A stretch of DNA of 35,944 bases. Source: Bacillota bacterium. Lineage in GTDB: Bacteria; Bacillota; Negativicutes; Sporomusales; CTSoil-080. Below are positions 1-9,277 of the stretch, piece by piece. The translations under genes and the position numbers were made by a program. The notes beneath the pieces are model-generated. The model had not been told where the DNA came from. It saw only the letters and a list, made by a program, of their open reading frames with translations, and did no database searches. Each line of letters begins with the position of its first letter. The first letter of the stretch is position 1. The DNA lies in assembly GCA_017889625.1 (NCBI GenBank), contig JAGGAD010000024.1, positions 1-35,944 of the forward strand, written 5' to 3'.

Positions 1-4
1 ACTT

Positions 5-33
5 ATGTTAACATCACTGTTCGGTTTTGTCAA
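5..33 (-). promoter_or_regulatory. Possible sigma-A promoter firing out of the left edge
   Basis: On the minus strand TTGACA is followed after 17 bases by TAACAT. The -35 is perfect and the -10 matches 4 of 6. It would serve a gene to the left of the window, reading the same way as the hydrolase gene. The rest of the first 107 bases shows no gene. Confidence 0.45.
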
Positions 34-107
34 CATCTTTTTTTGTTTCGCTGTTTTAATCACGTCGCCGTTTTCAACAGCTTCTATATATTATCATGCT
101 ATTTTTA

Positions 108-989
108 TTATGTCAATCGATATTGGGAGTCATTATTCTCGTTTCGCACAACTTTTATCATATTAGATACATTCAGTCTAAATGCATCAATTGGCTGCTG
201 ATTTTTGCTGGTCTGATCGCGAAACTCCTTTTCATACTCGGCTAGAATCTGTTCTTCGTTATAGCCCTGACCCGATAAATCAATAATAAAATTCTTAGTT
301 TCTTGTATCGCCAAGCTGCAATTTATCCAGTAGTCCTGCGTGGCCTGTTTATTTAATAACCCAAAATGCGGTGAAATAATAAATTTAGGATTTAATTCCT
401 GACACTTATGAATGGAAGCAAGAGCCGCAGATGAACTAGTGATAAAGGCCGCATAAACTTTTCCCGATTCACTCATATATCCAGTTGTTTCACTCGCAAA
501 CAAAGTTTCATTATTAACTAAAAAGGCTAATGAACATTGGGTATGCCCAGGAGTTGCGATTACCTTGATGGTTACTCCTCCTAAATCAGTTATATCGCCA
601 TCAGCGATAATAATATCCACTTTCAATAGTTCATCTTGATATTCTTGTAAATCACCAGAATTATATATTATTGCCGCATTATTGCTTAGACCCCGAATTG
701 CTTTTAAAGCGTTGGGCCGCTCCAAAATTTTTTTTGCATGTTCTGCGCCAAAGACCTTACAATTCGGCCACTCCTGCTTTAAATAAGGAATAGCGCCGAT
801 ATGGTCATAGTGCGAATGACTGATAAATATATAATCTAGCGTCAATTTATTAAGTCTTTGCTTAATGTTACTAATGAGCTTATCTGCACAATATGCCATC
901 CCGCAATCAAGTAAAGCCGCTTTCTCTCGTCCCAATATTAAAAATGCATTTCCGCCGTCGCCACCTGTAACTTCTACAATCTTATCCAC
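108..989 (-). CDS. Metallo-beta-lactamase-fold hydrolase
   Basis: An MBL-superfamily enzyme of about 293 residues. The metal motif HSHYDH (HxHxDH) lies about 60 residues in. A second ligand region, TPGHTQCS, follows near residue 150, and a late histidine (SPHFGL) near residue 210 would complete a two-metal site. No signal peptide is visible, so the protein is probably cytoplasmic. The family covers glyoxalase II-like thioesterases, lactonases and many uncharacterised hydrolases; the substrate cannot be read from the sequence. I place the start at the GTG at 989 because AGAGGTGA lies 8 bases upstream. The alternative GTG at 1001 has its ribosome site almost touching it and would add four residues. 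The gene stands alone, with a terminator of the upstream chemoreceptor gene between them. Confidence 0.85.
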   Translation of the reverse strand: MDKIVEVTGGDGGNAFLILGREKAALLDCGMAYCADKLISNIKQRLNKLTLDYIFISHSHYDHIGAIPYLKQEWPNCKVFGAEHAKKILERPNALKAIRGLSNNAAIIYNSGDLQEYQDELLKVDIIIADGDITDLGGVTIKVIATPGHTQCSLAFLVNNETLFASETTGYMSESGKVYAAFITSSSAALASIHKCQELNPKFIISPHFGLLNKQATQDYWINCSLAIQETKNFIIDLSGQGYNEEQILAEYEKEFRDQTSKNQQPIDAFRLNVSNMIKVVRNENNDSQYRLT

Positions 990-1078
990 CGAATTAATCA
1001 CCTCTTCTTACAAAATTAAAGTACGACTAAGAATAAAAAACAGCTGCCTATATTACTCAAAATATTTTCGGTATTAAT

Positions 1079-1107
1079 ATTATACACTACAATACCAAAT
1101 TACTAAT
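1079..1107 (-). promoter_or_regulatory. Candidate promoter of the MBL hydrolase gene
   Basis: A perfect TATAAT lies at 1079-1084 on the minus strand. The -35 at 17-base spacing (ATTAGT) is poor. The -10 is flanked by an inverted repeat, GGTATT (1070-1075) and AATACC (1091-1096), which could be an operator or chance in AT-rich DNA. Confidence 0.35.
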
Positions 1108-1116
1108 AGTAGAAAG

Positions 1117-1150
1117 GGGGGTGCTGAAGTTAAAACTTCAACGCACCCCC
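1117..1150 (-). terminator. Hairpin terminator after the chemoreceptor gene
   Basis: GGGGGTGC pairs with GCACCCCC and TGAAGTT with AACTTCA, with a two-base bulge and a 2-4 base loop. It sits about 55 bases after the chemoreceptor stop on the minus strand. The T-tract is short (TTTCT), so this is a strong stem with a weak tail. Confidence 0.7.
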
Positions 1151-1203
1151 GTACTACACTATTACCTGCCGGCGGCATTCCTCAACCATTTTGCCTTAGT
1201 TTA

Positions 1204-3180
1204 TTACAGTTTGAAGGCAGATACCGAACTCTGCAATTCCTGAGCCAGCATGGCCAAGGCTTGGCTAGATGACGCGATTTCCTCCATCGAAGCCAGTTGT
1301 TCTTCGGCAGCGGCCGAAACTGCCTGAGACTCGCCTGCGGACTTCTTGCCAAATTGATCAATTTTTCTGACCGAACCTACAATCTGCTGACTACCAGCCG
1401 CCATCTGATGGATGGCTTCCGATATCTCGCTCATCTGACCTGATACCTCACTCACGAGACCAACAATCTCTCTAAAAGCGTCTCCGGCTGTCTTAACTAC
1501 CTCAGCCCCTATTTTTACCTCACGCGTTCCATCATTCATGGCCACAACCGCCTTATCGGTCTCCCCTTGGATCTCGCCAATAAGCTGAGCAATTTTCTTC
1601 GCCGCATCCTGGGATTGCTCAGCCAATTTACGAACTTCTTCAGCAACTACCGCGAAACCCCGTCCTTGCTCACCAGCTCTAGCAGCCTCAATCGCCGCGT
1701 TCAGCGCCAATAGGTTGGTCTGACTGGCAATACTCGAAATACTGTCGACAATTTGACCGATTTCCTTGGAACGCTCGCCCAATTTGGTCACCACCTGTGC
1801 CGATGAATTGACCGTTTCCTCAATTTTGCCCATTTGGGCCACAGCCTTAACTACAGTATTATCACCGTCTTTGGCCTTATCTGCTGCCATGGCCGACTGA
1901 GAGGCCACCTGATTAGCATTAGCAGCAACCTGTTGAATGCTGGCCGACATCTGTTCTACCACCGCCGAAGTATCATTAGCGGCCGCCAATTGTTCATCCG
2001 CCCCAGCCGCTACTGAGATAATCGAAGTGGCGATATGGTTAGCGGCCTGCGCTGCTTGATCCGAGCTGGCAGTCAGTTCTTCCGACGAAGCCGCCACCTG
2101 ATCGGTAGCCCCATGCACTTTGTGGATAAGAGTTCGCAGGTTCTTCGCCATTTGTTCAAAACTCTGGCTCAAACGTCCGATCTCATCATCAGAATTAATA
2201 TTCAGTTTTGTCTCAGAAATATCCCCACCAGCAATACGATTAGCCACTAGTTCCAATCCCTGGATTGGTTTGGCAATCCTGCGAGCATACCAAGCGATAA
2301 TTACCGCAGCCAAAACCAAGACTATCGCAATTGTCACCATCGATATCAGCGTCAGTGACGCCACTACACCCGTCACCTCAGCCGTAGGAACAGTCGCCGC
2401 CAAGGACCACTTTGTTCCCGGCACTGGCGCGAACGCCAACATTTTATCGGCTCCTTTATATTCATAGCGAACAACCCCGGATTCGCCCTTGACCATACGT
2501 TCAGTAGCCACCTTCATTGCCGAACCAGCATCGTTATTTTCCAAAGCATTAGTCTTCATAGCCACCTCCTTGCTTGGATGAATGATTATTAACCCGTCAC
2601 CTCGGACCAGGTAGCCGTAACCGGTCTCTCCCGCCTTAACTCCCAGTACCTCTTTGGTAATATCTGTGATATTTATCGATCCGAACAGCACGCCGGTAAC
2701 CTTACCATCCGCCTTGACCGGCACAGCCAACACCACAATCAGATTACCGGTAGCCGGAGATATAAGCGGATCAGATACATTCTTTTCACCGTTCATCGCC
2801 TGCTGAAAATAAGCTCGCGAGGCAACATTTACAACTACGCCTTTATCATCATGACATATACCATTTGGTTCTATGTACCCCAGCGCCTCAAATCGAGCAG
2901 TATCTTTTTTAACTCGTATCAAGGCAGCGACAATCTCTTCCATATTACCACTTTGGAATACCTGAGCCGTTGCGATTCCAGCAATTTCAAACTGTCCTTT
3001 CTCTACCCAATCGCCAATACCGTTAGCTGAATGCTCCGCTAGCTCTCCCATAGATTTTGTTATTTCATCGGTAACAATTGCCCGAGCCTTCCAATAGTTA
3101 AGACCACCTAATGTACTCAGCGCTACCAGAAAGATTACCAAAATCGTGACTGTAAGTTTTGCTTGGATAGTTTTCATCAT
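1204..3180 (-). CDS. Methyl-accepting chemotaxis protein, dCache type
   Basis: A transmembrane chemoreceptor of 658 residues. A first membrane helix (about residues 8-28) leads into a ~250-residue extracytoplasmic sensor with dCache features: an internal AYFQQAMNG segment, then [16 protein letters not shown], and a second lobe around [11 protein letters not shown] second helix (about 283-303) is followed by a HAMP domain and a long cytoplasmic coiled coil. The signalling hairpin tip is intact ([20 protein letters not shown]) and would contact CheA and CheW. dCache domains commonly bind amino acids or organic acids; the ligand here is unknown. No CheW-tethering or methyltransferase-docking pentapeptide is seen at the C-terminus (ends SAFKL). 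GGGAGG lies 4 bases before the first of two adjacent ATGs, so the start may be 3180 or 3177. No other chemotaxis gene is nearby, so this is an orphan receptor. Confidence 0.95.
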   Translation of the reverse strand: MMKTIQAKLTVTILVIFLVALSTLGGLNYWKARAIVTDEITKSMGELAEHSANGIGDWVEKGQFEIAGIATAQVFQSGNMEEIVAALIRVKKDTARFEALGYIEPNGICHDDKGVVVNVASRAYFQQAMNGEKNVSDPLISPATGNLIVVLAVPVKADGKVTGVLFGSINITDITKEVLGVKAGETGYGYLVRGDGLIIIHPSKEVAMKTNALENNDAGSAMKVATERMVKGESGVVRYEYKGADKMLAFAPVPGTKWSLAATVPTAEVTGVVASLTLISMVTIAIVLVLAAVIIAWYARRIAKPIQGLELVANRIAGGDISETKLNINSDDEIGRLSQSFEQMAKNLRTLIHKVHGATDQVAASSEELTASSDQAAQAANHIATSIISVAAGADEQLAAANDTSAVVEQMSASIQQVAANANQVASQSAMAADKAKDGDNTVVKAVAQMGKIEETVNSSAQVVTKLGERSKEIGQIVDSISSIASQTNLLALNAAIEAARAGEQGRGFAVVAEEVRKLAEQSQDAAKKIAQLIGEIQGETDKAVVAMNDGTREVKIGAEVVKTAGDAFREIVGLVSEVSGQMSEISEAIHQMAAGSQQIVGSVRKIDQFGKKSAGESQAVSAAAEEQLASMEEIASSSQALAMLAQELQSSVSAFKL

Positions 3181-3353
3181 TAACCTCCCAAAAACTTATT
3201 TGTAAGACATTTTTCGACATATTTCTTTTTTCACCTTTTAATATTCAATGTGTTTCGCAGGGTAATTTTTGTTATTTTTTAATTATTGCAAAAATTAATT
3301 ATTTTGCATTCCAACCTTGGCAAAGCCATCGGACCAATAACATATAGATTTAA

Positions 3354-3399
3354 AACAACCACCGTTACTACGCCAATCGGCATAGCAACGGTGGTTGTT
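3354..3399 (-). terminator. Terminator of the RND efflux operon
   Basis: A perfect 13-bp stem, AACAACCACCGTT (3354-3366) with AACGGTGGTTGTT (3387-3399), has a small inner GCC/GGC stem in its loop. It lies 13 bases after the pump stop codon and is followed on the minus strand by TTTTAAAT. The remaining DNA up to the chemoreceptor start (3181-3353) holds only an AT-rich 7-bp inverted repeat at 3287-3308. Confidence 0.85.
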
Positions 3400-3411
3400 C
3401 ATTTAGACATA

Positions 3412-6400
3412 CTATTCTACGTTTTTTTGCTTTAGCTTTTGTTTTAGCAAAAATATTTTTTTTATGTTTTTCAGCCATTTAGATACAGAATGGTTCTCAA
3501 AATATAGGAATATAATCGGAATCGCAATCAAAGTGAAAAATGTTGATGTTAGAAGTCCGCCGATAACCACCCAGGCCATTCCGACCCTTGTTTCCGAGCC
3601 AGCGGTCATCGCCAGCGCAGTTGGCAGCATCCCAACAATCATTGTTAGTGAAGTCATAAAAATGGGTTTTAATCTTGTTTTACCGGCCTCAATAACCGCT
3701 TCTTTCGCGCTCATTCCCCGTCCCATCAACGTCAAAGTATAATCCAATAGCAAAGTGCCATTCTTAGCTACTACACCATCCATAACCAAAATTCCAATCA
3801 ATGAATATAAATTTATGGTATTGCGAGTAACTGCCAACAAAGCCAGTGATCCAATAAGCCCGAACGGCAGGGAAAACATCCGGATAAACGGTGTTGAAAT
3901 GGATTCATACAAGGTCGCCAACAGCATATATACCAGGATCAGCGATAATACAAGGGCTTGAGCCATTTCACCAAAGGTACTGGCCATATTGTCCGCCTGG
4001 CCAGTAAACCGGTAAGTCACATTTTGCCCCAAATCTTCGGGCTTAATATTTTGGGCAATCTCATTTAAAACTTCTTGCAATGGACGCTCAGTTAGATTAG
4101 CGGCAATATTGATTGACTCTTGTTTATCTACCCGCCGCAGCATAACCGGCCCGACATTATCCTCGACCTTGGCTACATCGCCTAAGCGTACCAACCCATT
4201 ACCGGCCTGAACCGGTATCGAGCGAATATCGGACGCTTTAAATCCATCACTGTCTTTTATCCTGACGTAAATGTCAGTGTCTTGGCCATCGTTATTAGGA
4301 TCATTAGCAAAATACCCAGCCAATGTCCCTGTAATTGCTCCGGAAAATACACTATTAACGGCATTAACTGTCGTATTATAGAATTTCAACTTTTCCCGGT
4401 CAACAATCAACCGCAGTTCTGGTGCCCCTTCCGAATACGAACTGCGAATGTCTTTGACACCATTAATCTTGCCTAAGATATCTTGCACCCGATAAGAAGC
4501 TTTTACGATATCTTCCAGATTAGAACCGCGAATTTCTATTTGTACCGGTGAAGAATTACTGCCACTACCACCGGTGCCAGTCCCCCCCGACACCCCGGCT
4601 ACCGAAGATTGAGTTTCGCTAACTTGCACTATAGCCAGCGGAAAACTTTGCCGAAGGTACTGCCGCACTTGATCAGTAACCTGCCATACACTCCGACTGC
4701 GCTCTTTCCGGTCAACCATTTGAACGCTGACCCCGCCATAATTTCCGGCCGGTGAACCCACACTCGACAAGCAGTTGGTTATTTCTGGAATGGTCGTAAG
4801 ATAGTCTTCAATCTTTCTAACCTCAGCATTTGTTTTATCGATATTTTGCCCGACCGGAAACTGTACCGCAATCCGAAAACTGCCTTCATCGGTTTTCGGC
4901 ATATATTCCGCCCCGATAATACCGGTCGGAATTAAGGCAACAGCGCCAAGAAAAATAGTCAGCACAATCAATACAACTTTTTTGGGATTCACCAGACTCC
5001 AACTTAACAGTTTGCCATAGCGATCAATCGCGCCTTGCTCTAACCGATTCATGAAATCCCAGACCCGACCCCGGGGTTCTTTTAGCCCGTTTTTAAAAAA
5101 CCGCGACGCTAACATCGGTGTCAACGTAAACGATACAAACATTGAGCATAGCGTAGCAAATACGATAGTAAGGCCAAATTGCCGGAAGAACTGGCCAGTC
5201 ATCCCATTCATAAAGGCAATCGGCATAAACACAACCACATCGCAAAGCGTAATTGCAATAGCGGCCATGCCGATCTCATTACGCCCATCTTCCGCCGCAA
5301 TTTTCGCATCTTTACCCATCGTTAAATGGCGATGAATATTTTCCAGCACTACAATCGAGTCATCAACCAGAATACCGATACACAGCGACATCCCCATCAG
5401 TGACATCATATTAAAGGTGAATCCTGCCATGTACATAACAAAAAAGGTGGCAATCAATGAGGTCGGAATCGCAATCAGTACCGCTACTGTCGAGCGCCAG
5501 CCCCGCAAGAACAGAAACAACACTAAGCCAGTGGTAAACAATCCTTCGATAAGCGCTTCCAAGGTGTTATGGAGCGAATCCTGCACATACGTAGATGCAT
5601 CGGTAATCACTACAAATTGATAGTCCGGATACTCGGTGCGCAAGCTATTCAGTTGTTCCTTGGTTGCTTTAGCGGCATCCACCAAATTGGCATCACTATT
5701 TTTATATACCGTAAGTGAAATGGCATCCTGCCCATTAGTTCGGGCATAACGGGTAACCCGTTGATCCTGTTCTTTAATCGTCGCCAAACTGCTCAGCGGG
5801 ATATTGACGCCCTTAGAATTTGTAACATGAATGGATGCAAGTTCTTCCGGCGATGTATATTGTGCCGTCAACCGGACGTTGGTTTCCTTTTTGTTGGTAA
5901 AAACTGATCCAGCCGGGGTCAAAAGATTTTCTTGTCCAATCCTGGTAGCAATCTGGTTAAGAGAAATATTGAAGTATGCTAATTTATCTTTGTCAACTTC
6001 AACCGCAATCTCCTTATCGCGTCCACCATATAATTGCACATCAGACACACCACTCGCCCGCTGCAATCGTTCGACAAATACATCATTCGCCACTGTATAT
6101 ACATCAGCCAACGGTTTATCCGCAAGGACCGCTATTTCCATAATCGACTGCGCATTAACATCCCGTTTCATTACTGTCGGCGTTTGAATTCCGGTCGGTA
6201 ATTTACTAAGCACACGATTTACATACTGAGTAGCATCAATGGCGGACGTATCCGCATTGGCCCAAAATTCAAACTCAAGAATAATCTGCGCTTTTTCTGG
6301 TCGGGCTACCGAAGTCATGTGTTTCAAATTAGATAAACTGGACAGTGAATTTTCTAAAGGCTTAATTACATCTTGTTCCACTTGCGCCGTACCGGCACCG

Positions 6401-6555
6401 GGATAGTTGACGGTTACCGTAACATACGGAGTATTTATTGCCGGTAAAAGTTCCACGCCAATACGATAAAAGCTAACTAAGCCAAGAACTACAAATAGCA
6501 TGACAATCATCGAAATACCGATTGGCTTTTGAATGGAAAATCGGGTTATATTCAC
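3412..6555 (-). CDS. RND multidrug efflux pump permease, HAE1/AcrB family
   Basis: The inner-membrane proton-driven pump of a tripartite exporter. At 1047 residues it has the usual AcrB-family length. An N-terminal membrane helix (from ISMIVMLFVV) precedes a periplasmic porter loop, a central block of helices, a second large loop and a final helix block. The conserved acidic pair in helix 4 (GILVDDSIVVLENI) that relays protons is present, as is the matching helix-10 region (LIGILVMDGVVAKNG). A Gly/Ser-rich linker near residue 650 (GGTGTGGSGSNSS) is a flexible insertion. The GTG start overlaps the adaptor stop by four bases (GTGA), implying translational coupling. The operon order channel, adaptor, pump supports the assignment. 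The substrate class (hydrophobic drugs versus lipids or siderophores) is not determinable; HAE1 rather than heavy-metal RND is favoured because DD replaces the metal-pump signature. Confidence 0.95.
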   Translation of the reverse strand: MNITRFSIQKPIGISMIVMLFVVLGLVSFYRIGVELLPAINTPYVTVTVNYPGAGTAQVEQDVIKPLENSLSSLSNLKHMTSVARPEKAQIILEFEFWANADTSAIDATQYVNRVLSKLPTGIQTPTVMKRDVNAQSIMEIAVLADKPLADVYTVANDVFVERLQRASGVSDVQLYGGRDKEIAVEVDKDKLAYFNISLNQIATRIGQENLLTPAGSVFTNKKETNVRLTAQYTSPEELASIHVTNSKGVNIPLSSLATIKEQDQRVTRYARTNGQDAISLTVYKNSDANLVDAAKATKEQLNSLRTEYPDYQFVVITDASTYVQDSLHNTLEALIEGLFTTGLVLFLFLRGWRSTVAVLIAIPTSLIATFFVMYMAGFTFNMMSLMGMSLCIGILVDDSIVVLENIHRHLTMGKDAKIAAEDGRNEIGMAAIAITLCDVVVFMPIAFMNGMTGQFFRQFGLTIVFATLCSMFVSFTLTPMLASRFFKNGLKEPRGRVWDFMNRLEQGAIDRYGKLLSWSLVNPKKVVLIVLTIFLGAVALIPTGIIGAEYMPKTDEGSFRIAVQFPVGQNIDKTNAEVRKIEDYLTTIPEITNCLSSVGSPAGNYGGVSVQMVDRKERSRSVWQVTDQVRQYLRQSFPLAIVQVSETQSSVAGVSGGTGTGGSGSNSSPVQIEIRGSNLEDIVKASYRVQDILGKINGVKDIRSSYSEGAPELRLIVDREKLKFYNTTVNAVNSVFSGAITGTLAGYFANDPNNDGQDTDIYVRIKDSDGFKASDIRSIPVQAGNGLVRLGDVAKVEDNVGPVMLRRVDKQESINIAANLTERPLQEVLNEIAQNIKPEDLGQNVTYRFTGQADNMASTFGEMAQALVLSLILVYMLLATLYESISTPFIRMFSLPFGLIGSLALLAVTRNTINLYSLIGILVMDGVVAKNGTLLLDYTLTLMGRGMSAKEAVIEAGKTRLKPIFMTSLTMIVGMLPTALAMTAGSETRVGMAWVVIGGLLTSTFFTLIAIPIIFLYFENHSVSKWLKNIKKIFLLKQKLKQKNVE

Positions 6556-7817
6556 GAATTGTCACCCCGATCATCCGCGGCCGAGCTATGCGATATAACC
6601 ACCATTCCCGAGCGTAGTCGAGCCAAATTCGTCAGTGCAATTTGTTCACCTTCAACCAGCCCAGTGATAATTTCTACATTTTGGTCACCCCTGGCTCCAA
6701 TTTGGACTGCTCGCTGTTCAATGACATTTCCTGAACCAACCACAAATACATAAGCTGTACCATCCTTTTCTTGCACAGCGTCTTTCGCTACAACTAATAC
6801 ATTCTGCCGTAGCGGAGCATCAATCACGGCTCTAGCAAACATGCCACTGCGAACTTCCGGCCCCGGATTTTCCAACATAATCCGCGCCGAAAAAGTCAAA
6901 TTTTGCGCATCAGCAGCCGGACTTATATAGATAATCCTGCCCGGCAAGGTTTTCCCCAACGATTCTAGTTGCACATTTACCGCCAAGCCATTGCTTAACG
7001 CGCTGAGATCTTGCTCCGCTACCTGACAATCAATATAGATACTGCTATTATCAAAAATACTCAACAGCTTTTGACCCGCGGAAACCAAGTCGCCAGCTTC
7101 AACCTGCCGATAGCCAATCACTCCGGCCCGCGGTGCACGAATCACCAAATCATTGCGCTGTTTTTCCACAGCAGTTACGCTATACTGGGCCTTTTGGGCA
7201 GCGGCTCGATACGACTGAACCGACGCCGCGACCCCTGAATTCATTTGATTGGCCAAGGCATCCACCGCCGCCTTGGCATCAGAAACTTGCTGCTGACTTA
7301 CTTCTAATTCGTCTTGTGATATCCCCCCTGAACCATACACCATTTTATTCCGCTCATAACTAGCCAGCGCCCGCTGATAATCAGCCTTGGCTTTATCATA
7401 GTTGGCATTTACTGTCGCTTCGCTGGTTACTGCGTCGGATGCCGCCTGCTGATAAGATGCCTGGTTCTGCATAATAGCGATATCCGCATCCCCAGTATCT
7501 TGTACCACCAGAACTTGCCCCGGTGCTACCTGTTGTCCCAACATAACATTAACCGCAACCACCCGTCCTTGATACTTAGCTGCAATATCAACTTGCGCTG
7601 CCGGGACGGTCTGGCCGCTAAGCGCTATATGTTTTATTAAATCGGTTCGCTGAACGCCAGCGACATCAACCGTAGTTTGTTGCCGACCCGAGGAGGCCTG
7701 CTTACTCCCGGCATGGGTCAACTGAACAAGAGCGATTCCGACACACAATAGAAGAATTACCCCTGCAAAAATAAGGAGTTTCGCATTTTTCCCTTTTACT
7801 AAAAAATCATGCCACAT
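6552..7817 (-). CDS. RND efflux periplasmic adaptor (membrane fusion protein)
   Basis: A HlyD/AcrA-type adaptor of 421 residues linking the pump to the outer-membrane channel. A single N-terminal membrane helix (about 13-33, LLIFAGVILLLCVGIAL) anchors it; there is no lipobox cysteine. The first half of a lipoyl-like domain (YQGRVVAVNVMLGQQVAPG) is followed by an alpha-helical hairpin rich in Ala/Gln (about 110-210). Then come the second lipoyl half (VIRAPRAGVIGYRQVEAGD), a beta-barrel and a membrane-proximal domain near the C-terminus (VVGSGNVIEQRAVQIGARG). The ATG start has AAAGGAG about 13 bases upstream, a slightly long spacing. The gene begins 29 bases after the TolC-family stop and overlaps the pump gene by four bases. 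Confidence 0.93.
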   Translation of the reverse strand: MWHDFLVKGKNAKLLIFAGVILLLCVGIALVQLTHAGSKQASSGRQQTTVDVAGVQRTDLIKHIALSGQTVPAAQVDIAAKYQGRVVAVNVMLGQQVAPGQVLVVQDTGDADIAIMQNQASYQQAASDAVTSEATVNANYDKAKADYQRALASYERNKMVYGSGGISQDELEVSQQQVSDAKAAVDALANQMNSGVAASVQSYRAAAQKAQYSVTAVEKQRNDLVIRAPRAGVIGYRQVEAGDLVSAGQKLLSIFDNSSIYIDCQVAEQDLSALSNGLAVNVQLESLGKTLPGRIIYISPAADAQNLTFSARIMLENPGPEVRSGMFARAVIDAPLRQNVLVVAKDAVQEKDGTAYVFVVGSGNVIEQRAVQIGARGDQNVEIITGLVEGEQIALTNLARLRSGMVVISHSSAADDRGDNS

Positions 7818-7846
7818 TTTCTAGCCCCAGCTCCTTTTTTCTAAGC

Positions 7847-9145
7847 TTATTCATTTACCGTAACTCCCATTGCCGCCGCTAATCCAGCTTGATTGGTATT
7901 ATAATCGTATAATGCCTGAATATAGTTATTTCTCGCGGTAATCAAGGCCACTTCCGAATCAAGAATCTCCTGATTCGTTCCCAAGCCAGCATCAAACCTA
8001 ATTTGCGCAATATTATGCGCTTCTTCCGCTTCAGTTACCGCTACCCGGCTGGTGTCAATCCTTTTTTCTGCTTCTCGCATACTCAAATAATACTGGCTTA
8101 CATTGGCATAGATCGTATCCCCAGCCTGCTTGGCAATTTCTTGAGCTTTATTCAGAGCGGCGGTTGCTTCTTTTAGCTTAGATTTGGTTATTCCGGAATC
8201 AAACAAATTAAAAGATACAGTAAGGTAATACGAATAATAATTAAATTCCGTTCCCGGAAAGTGCCTACTTTGCCATGCATTATATCCATTAAGCGAAACC
8301 GTAGGCAAGTTACCGCTATTTGCAATTTTTATATTTTCTTCAGCAATAGCAAGATTAGCCTTATTCATTGCTATCTCCGGACGGTTTTTCAGGGCATAAT
8401 TCAAACACGCTTCCAGCGTCAAGGAGTTTTTTTCATATGCAAGATTTTCTTGCAGAATTACCTCACTGCCTCGCGGTAAACCAACCACTTTATTAAGATT
8501 AATTACCGCAATTTGATAACTATTTTGATCTTTTGTGAGCGTTCCTTCAGCATTTGCCAAACTGACTTGTGTCTGCAGGACCTGTAGTTTCGACGCCGAG
8601 CCTGCGTCATATTTATTCTGAAGATTTTTCAATTGAAGCGAATAGTCTTCCACCGACTTTTGATCTGCGGCAACAAGATTGCGATATTGTAACACTTGAT
8701 AATAAGTAGATGTAGCATCGAATTTGCTCTGCTGCTTAACTGCCGCCAGATTCAGTGTCGCAACTGTATAATTAAGCTTAGCTTGATCAACTAAGCTTTC
8801 ATTTTTTCCCCCACTATATAGCGGAAGACTAAAAGCAATTTGATTAGTAATAAGATCATACGGCGGCTTACTTGCTGAATCAGCATAAGTAGCTGCCGTC
8901 CGTTTCCGATAATCGTTATTGACATAATTTAACGTTAGTCCATTATTGCCTTTCGCTTCATTGACCGCCCACAAATATTTTTCTTTATCAGCTTCGGCCG
9001 CTTTTATATTCGAATTATTCTTTAGGGCCAGCGAAATGCAATTTTCAAGAGACAACTCAACCGGTGCCGCTAATACTGACTGACCTAACAAAACTAAAAA
9101 AGCAACCGTCATTATCAATCTGCTAACATATGGACAAAACTTCAT
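7847..9145 (-). CDS. TolC-family outer-membrane efflux channel
   Basis: A 432-residue outer-membrane factor. A signal peptide (about 1-27, ending VLAAPVE) is followed by the two pseudo-repeated helical halves of the family: LENCISLALKNNSNIKAAEA opens the first and LEACLNYALKNRPEIAMNKA opens the second. Closing helices resemble family members (AQIRFDAGLGTNQEILDSEV). Trimers form the outer-membrane barrel and periplasmic tunnel used by the adaptor and pump encoded just downstream. Its presence is direct evidence for a double-membrane cell. The start is fixed by AAGGAGG seven bases before the ATG at 9145. As first gene of the operon it carries the operon's upstream control region, which includes a perfect 34-bp palindrome. 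Confidence 0.94.
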   Translation of the reverse strand: MKFCPYVSRLIMTVAFLVLLGQSVLAAPVELSLENCISLALKNNSNIKAAEADKEKYLWAVNEAKGNNGLTLNYVNNDYRKRTAATYADSASKPPYDLITNQIAFSLPLYSGGKNESLVDQAKLNYTVATLNLAAVKQQSKFDATSTYYQVLQYRNLVAADQKSVEDYSLQLKNLQNKYDAGSASKLQVLQTQVSLANAEGTLTKDQNSYQIAVINLNKVVGLPRGSEVILQENLAYEKNSLTLEACLNYALKNRPEIAMNKANLAIAEENIKIANSGNLPTVSLNGYNAWQSRHFPGTEFNYYSYYLTVSFNLFDSGITKSKLKEATAALNKAQEIAKQAGDTIYANVSQYYLSMREAEKRIDTSRVAVTEAEEAHNIAQIRFDAGLGTNQEILDSEVALITARNNYIQALYDYNTNQAGLAAAMGVTVNE

Positions 9146-9212
9146 ACCCCAACCTCCTTCTTATAAGCGGTCATTTTCTCCCTGCTACACCTTATTTCCT
9201 ATATAAACACAG

Positions 9213-9246
9213 GAGCAATTTACACCATTAATGGTGTAAATTGCTC
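9213..9246. repeat. Perfect 34-bp palindrome between exported protein and efflux operon
   Basis: The arm GAGCAATTTACACCATT is followed directly by its exact complement, with no spacer. It lies 31 bases after the stop of the exported repeat protein and 67 bases before the TolC-family start. In RNA it would form a hairpin and could terminate the upstream gene, but no good T-tract follows on the minus strand. The spacerless symmetry with TTTACACC/GGTGTAAA cores would equally suit a dimeric regulator. Role undecided. Confidence 0.8.
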
Positions 9247-9277
9247 ACTGATTCGCTTTTTTACATCCGCGCTATCG

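Noticed and set aside
1834-2467. Plus-strand open frames opposite the chemoreceptor
   Set aside because: They lie wholly within the strongly supported minus-strand receptor gene, lack ribosome sites and have low-complexity shadow translations. The same reasoning applies to plus-strand frames opposite the RND pump, opp genes, rnr and hppA.
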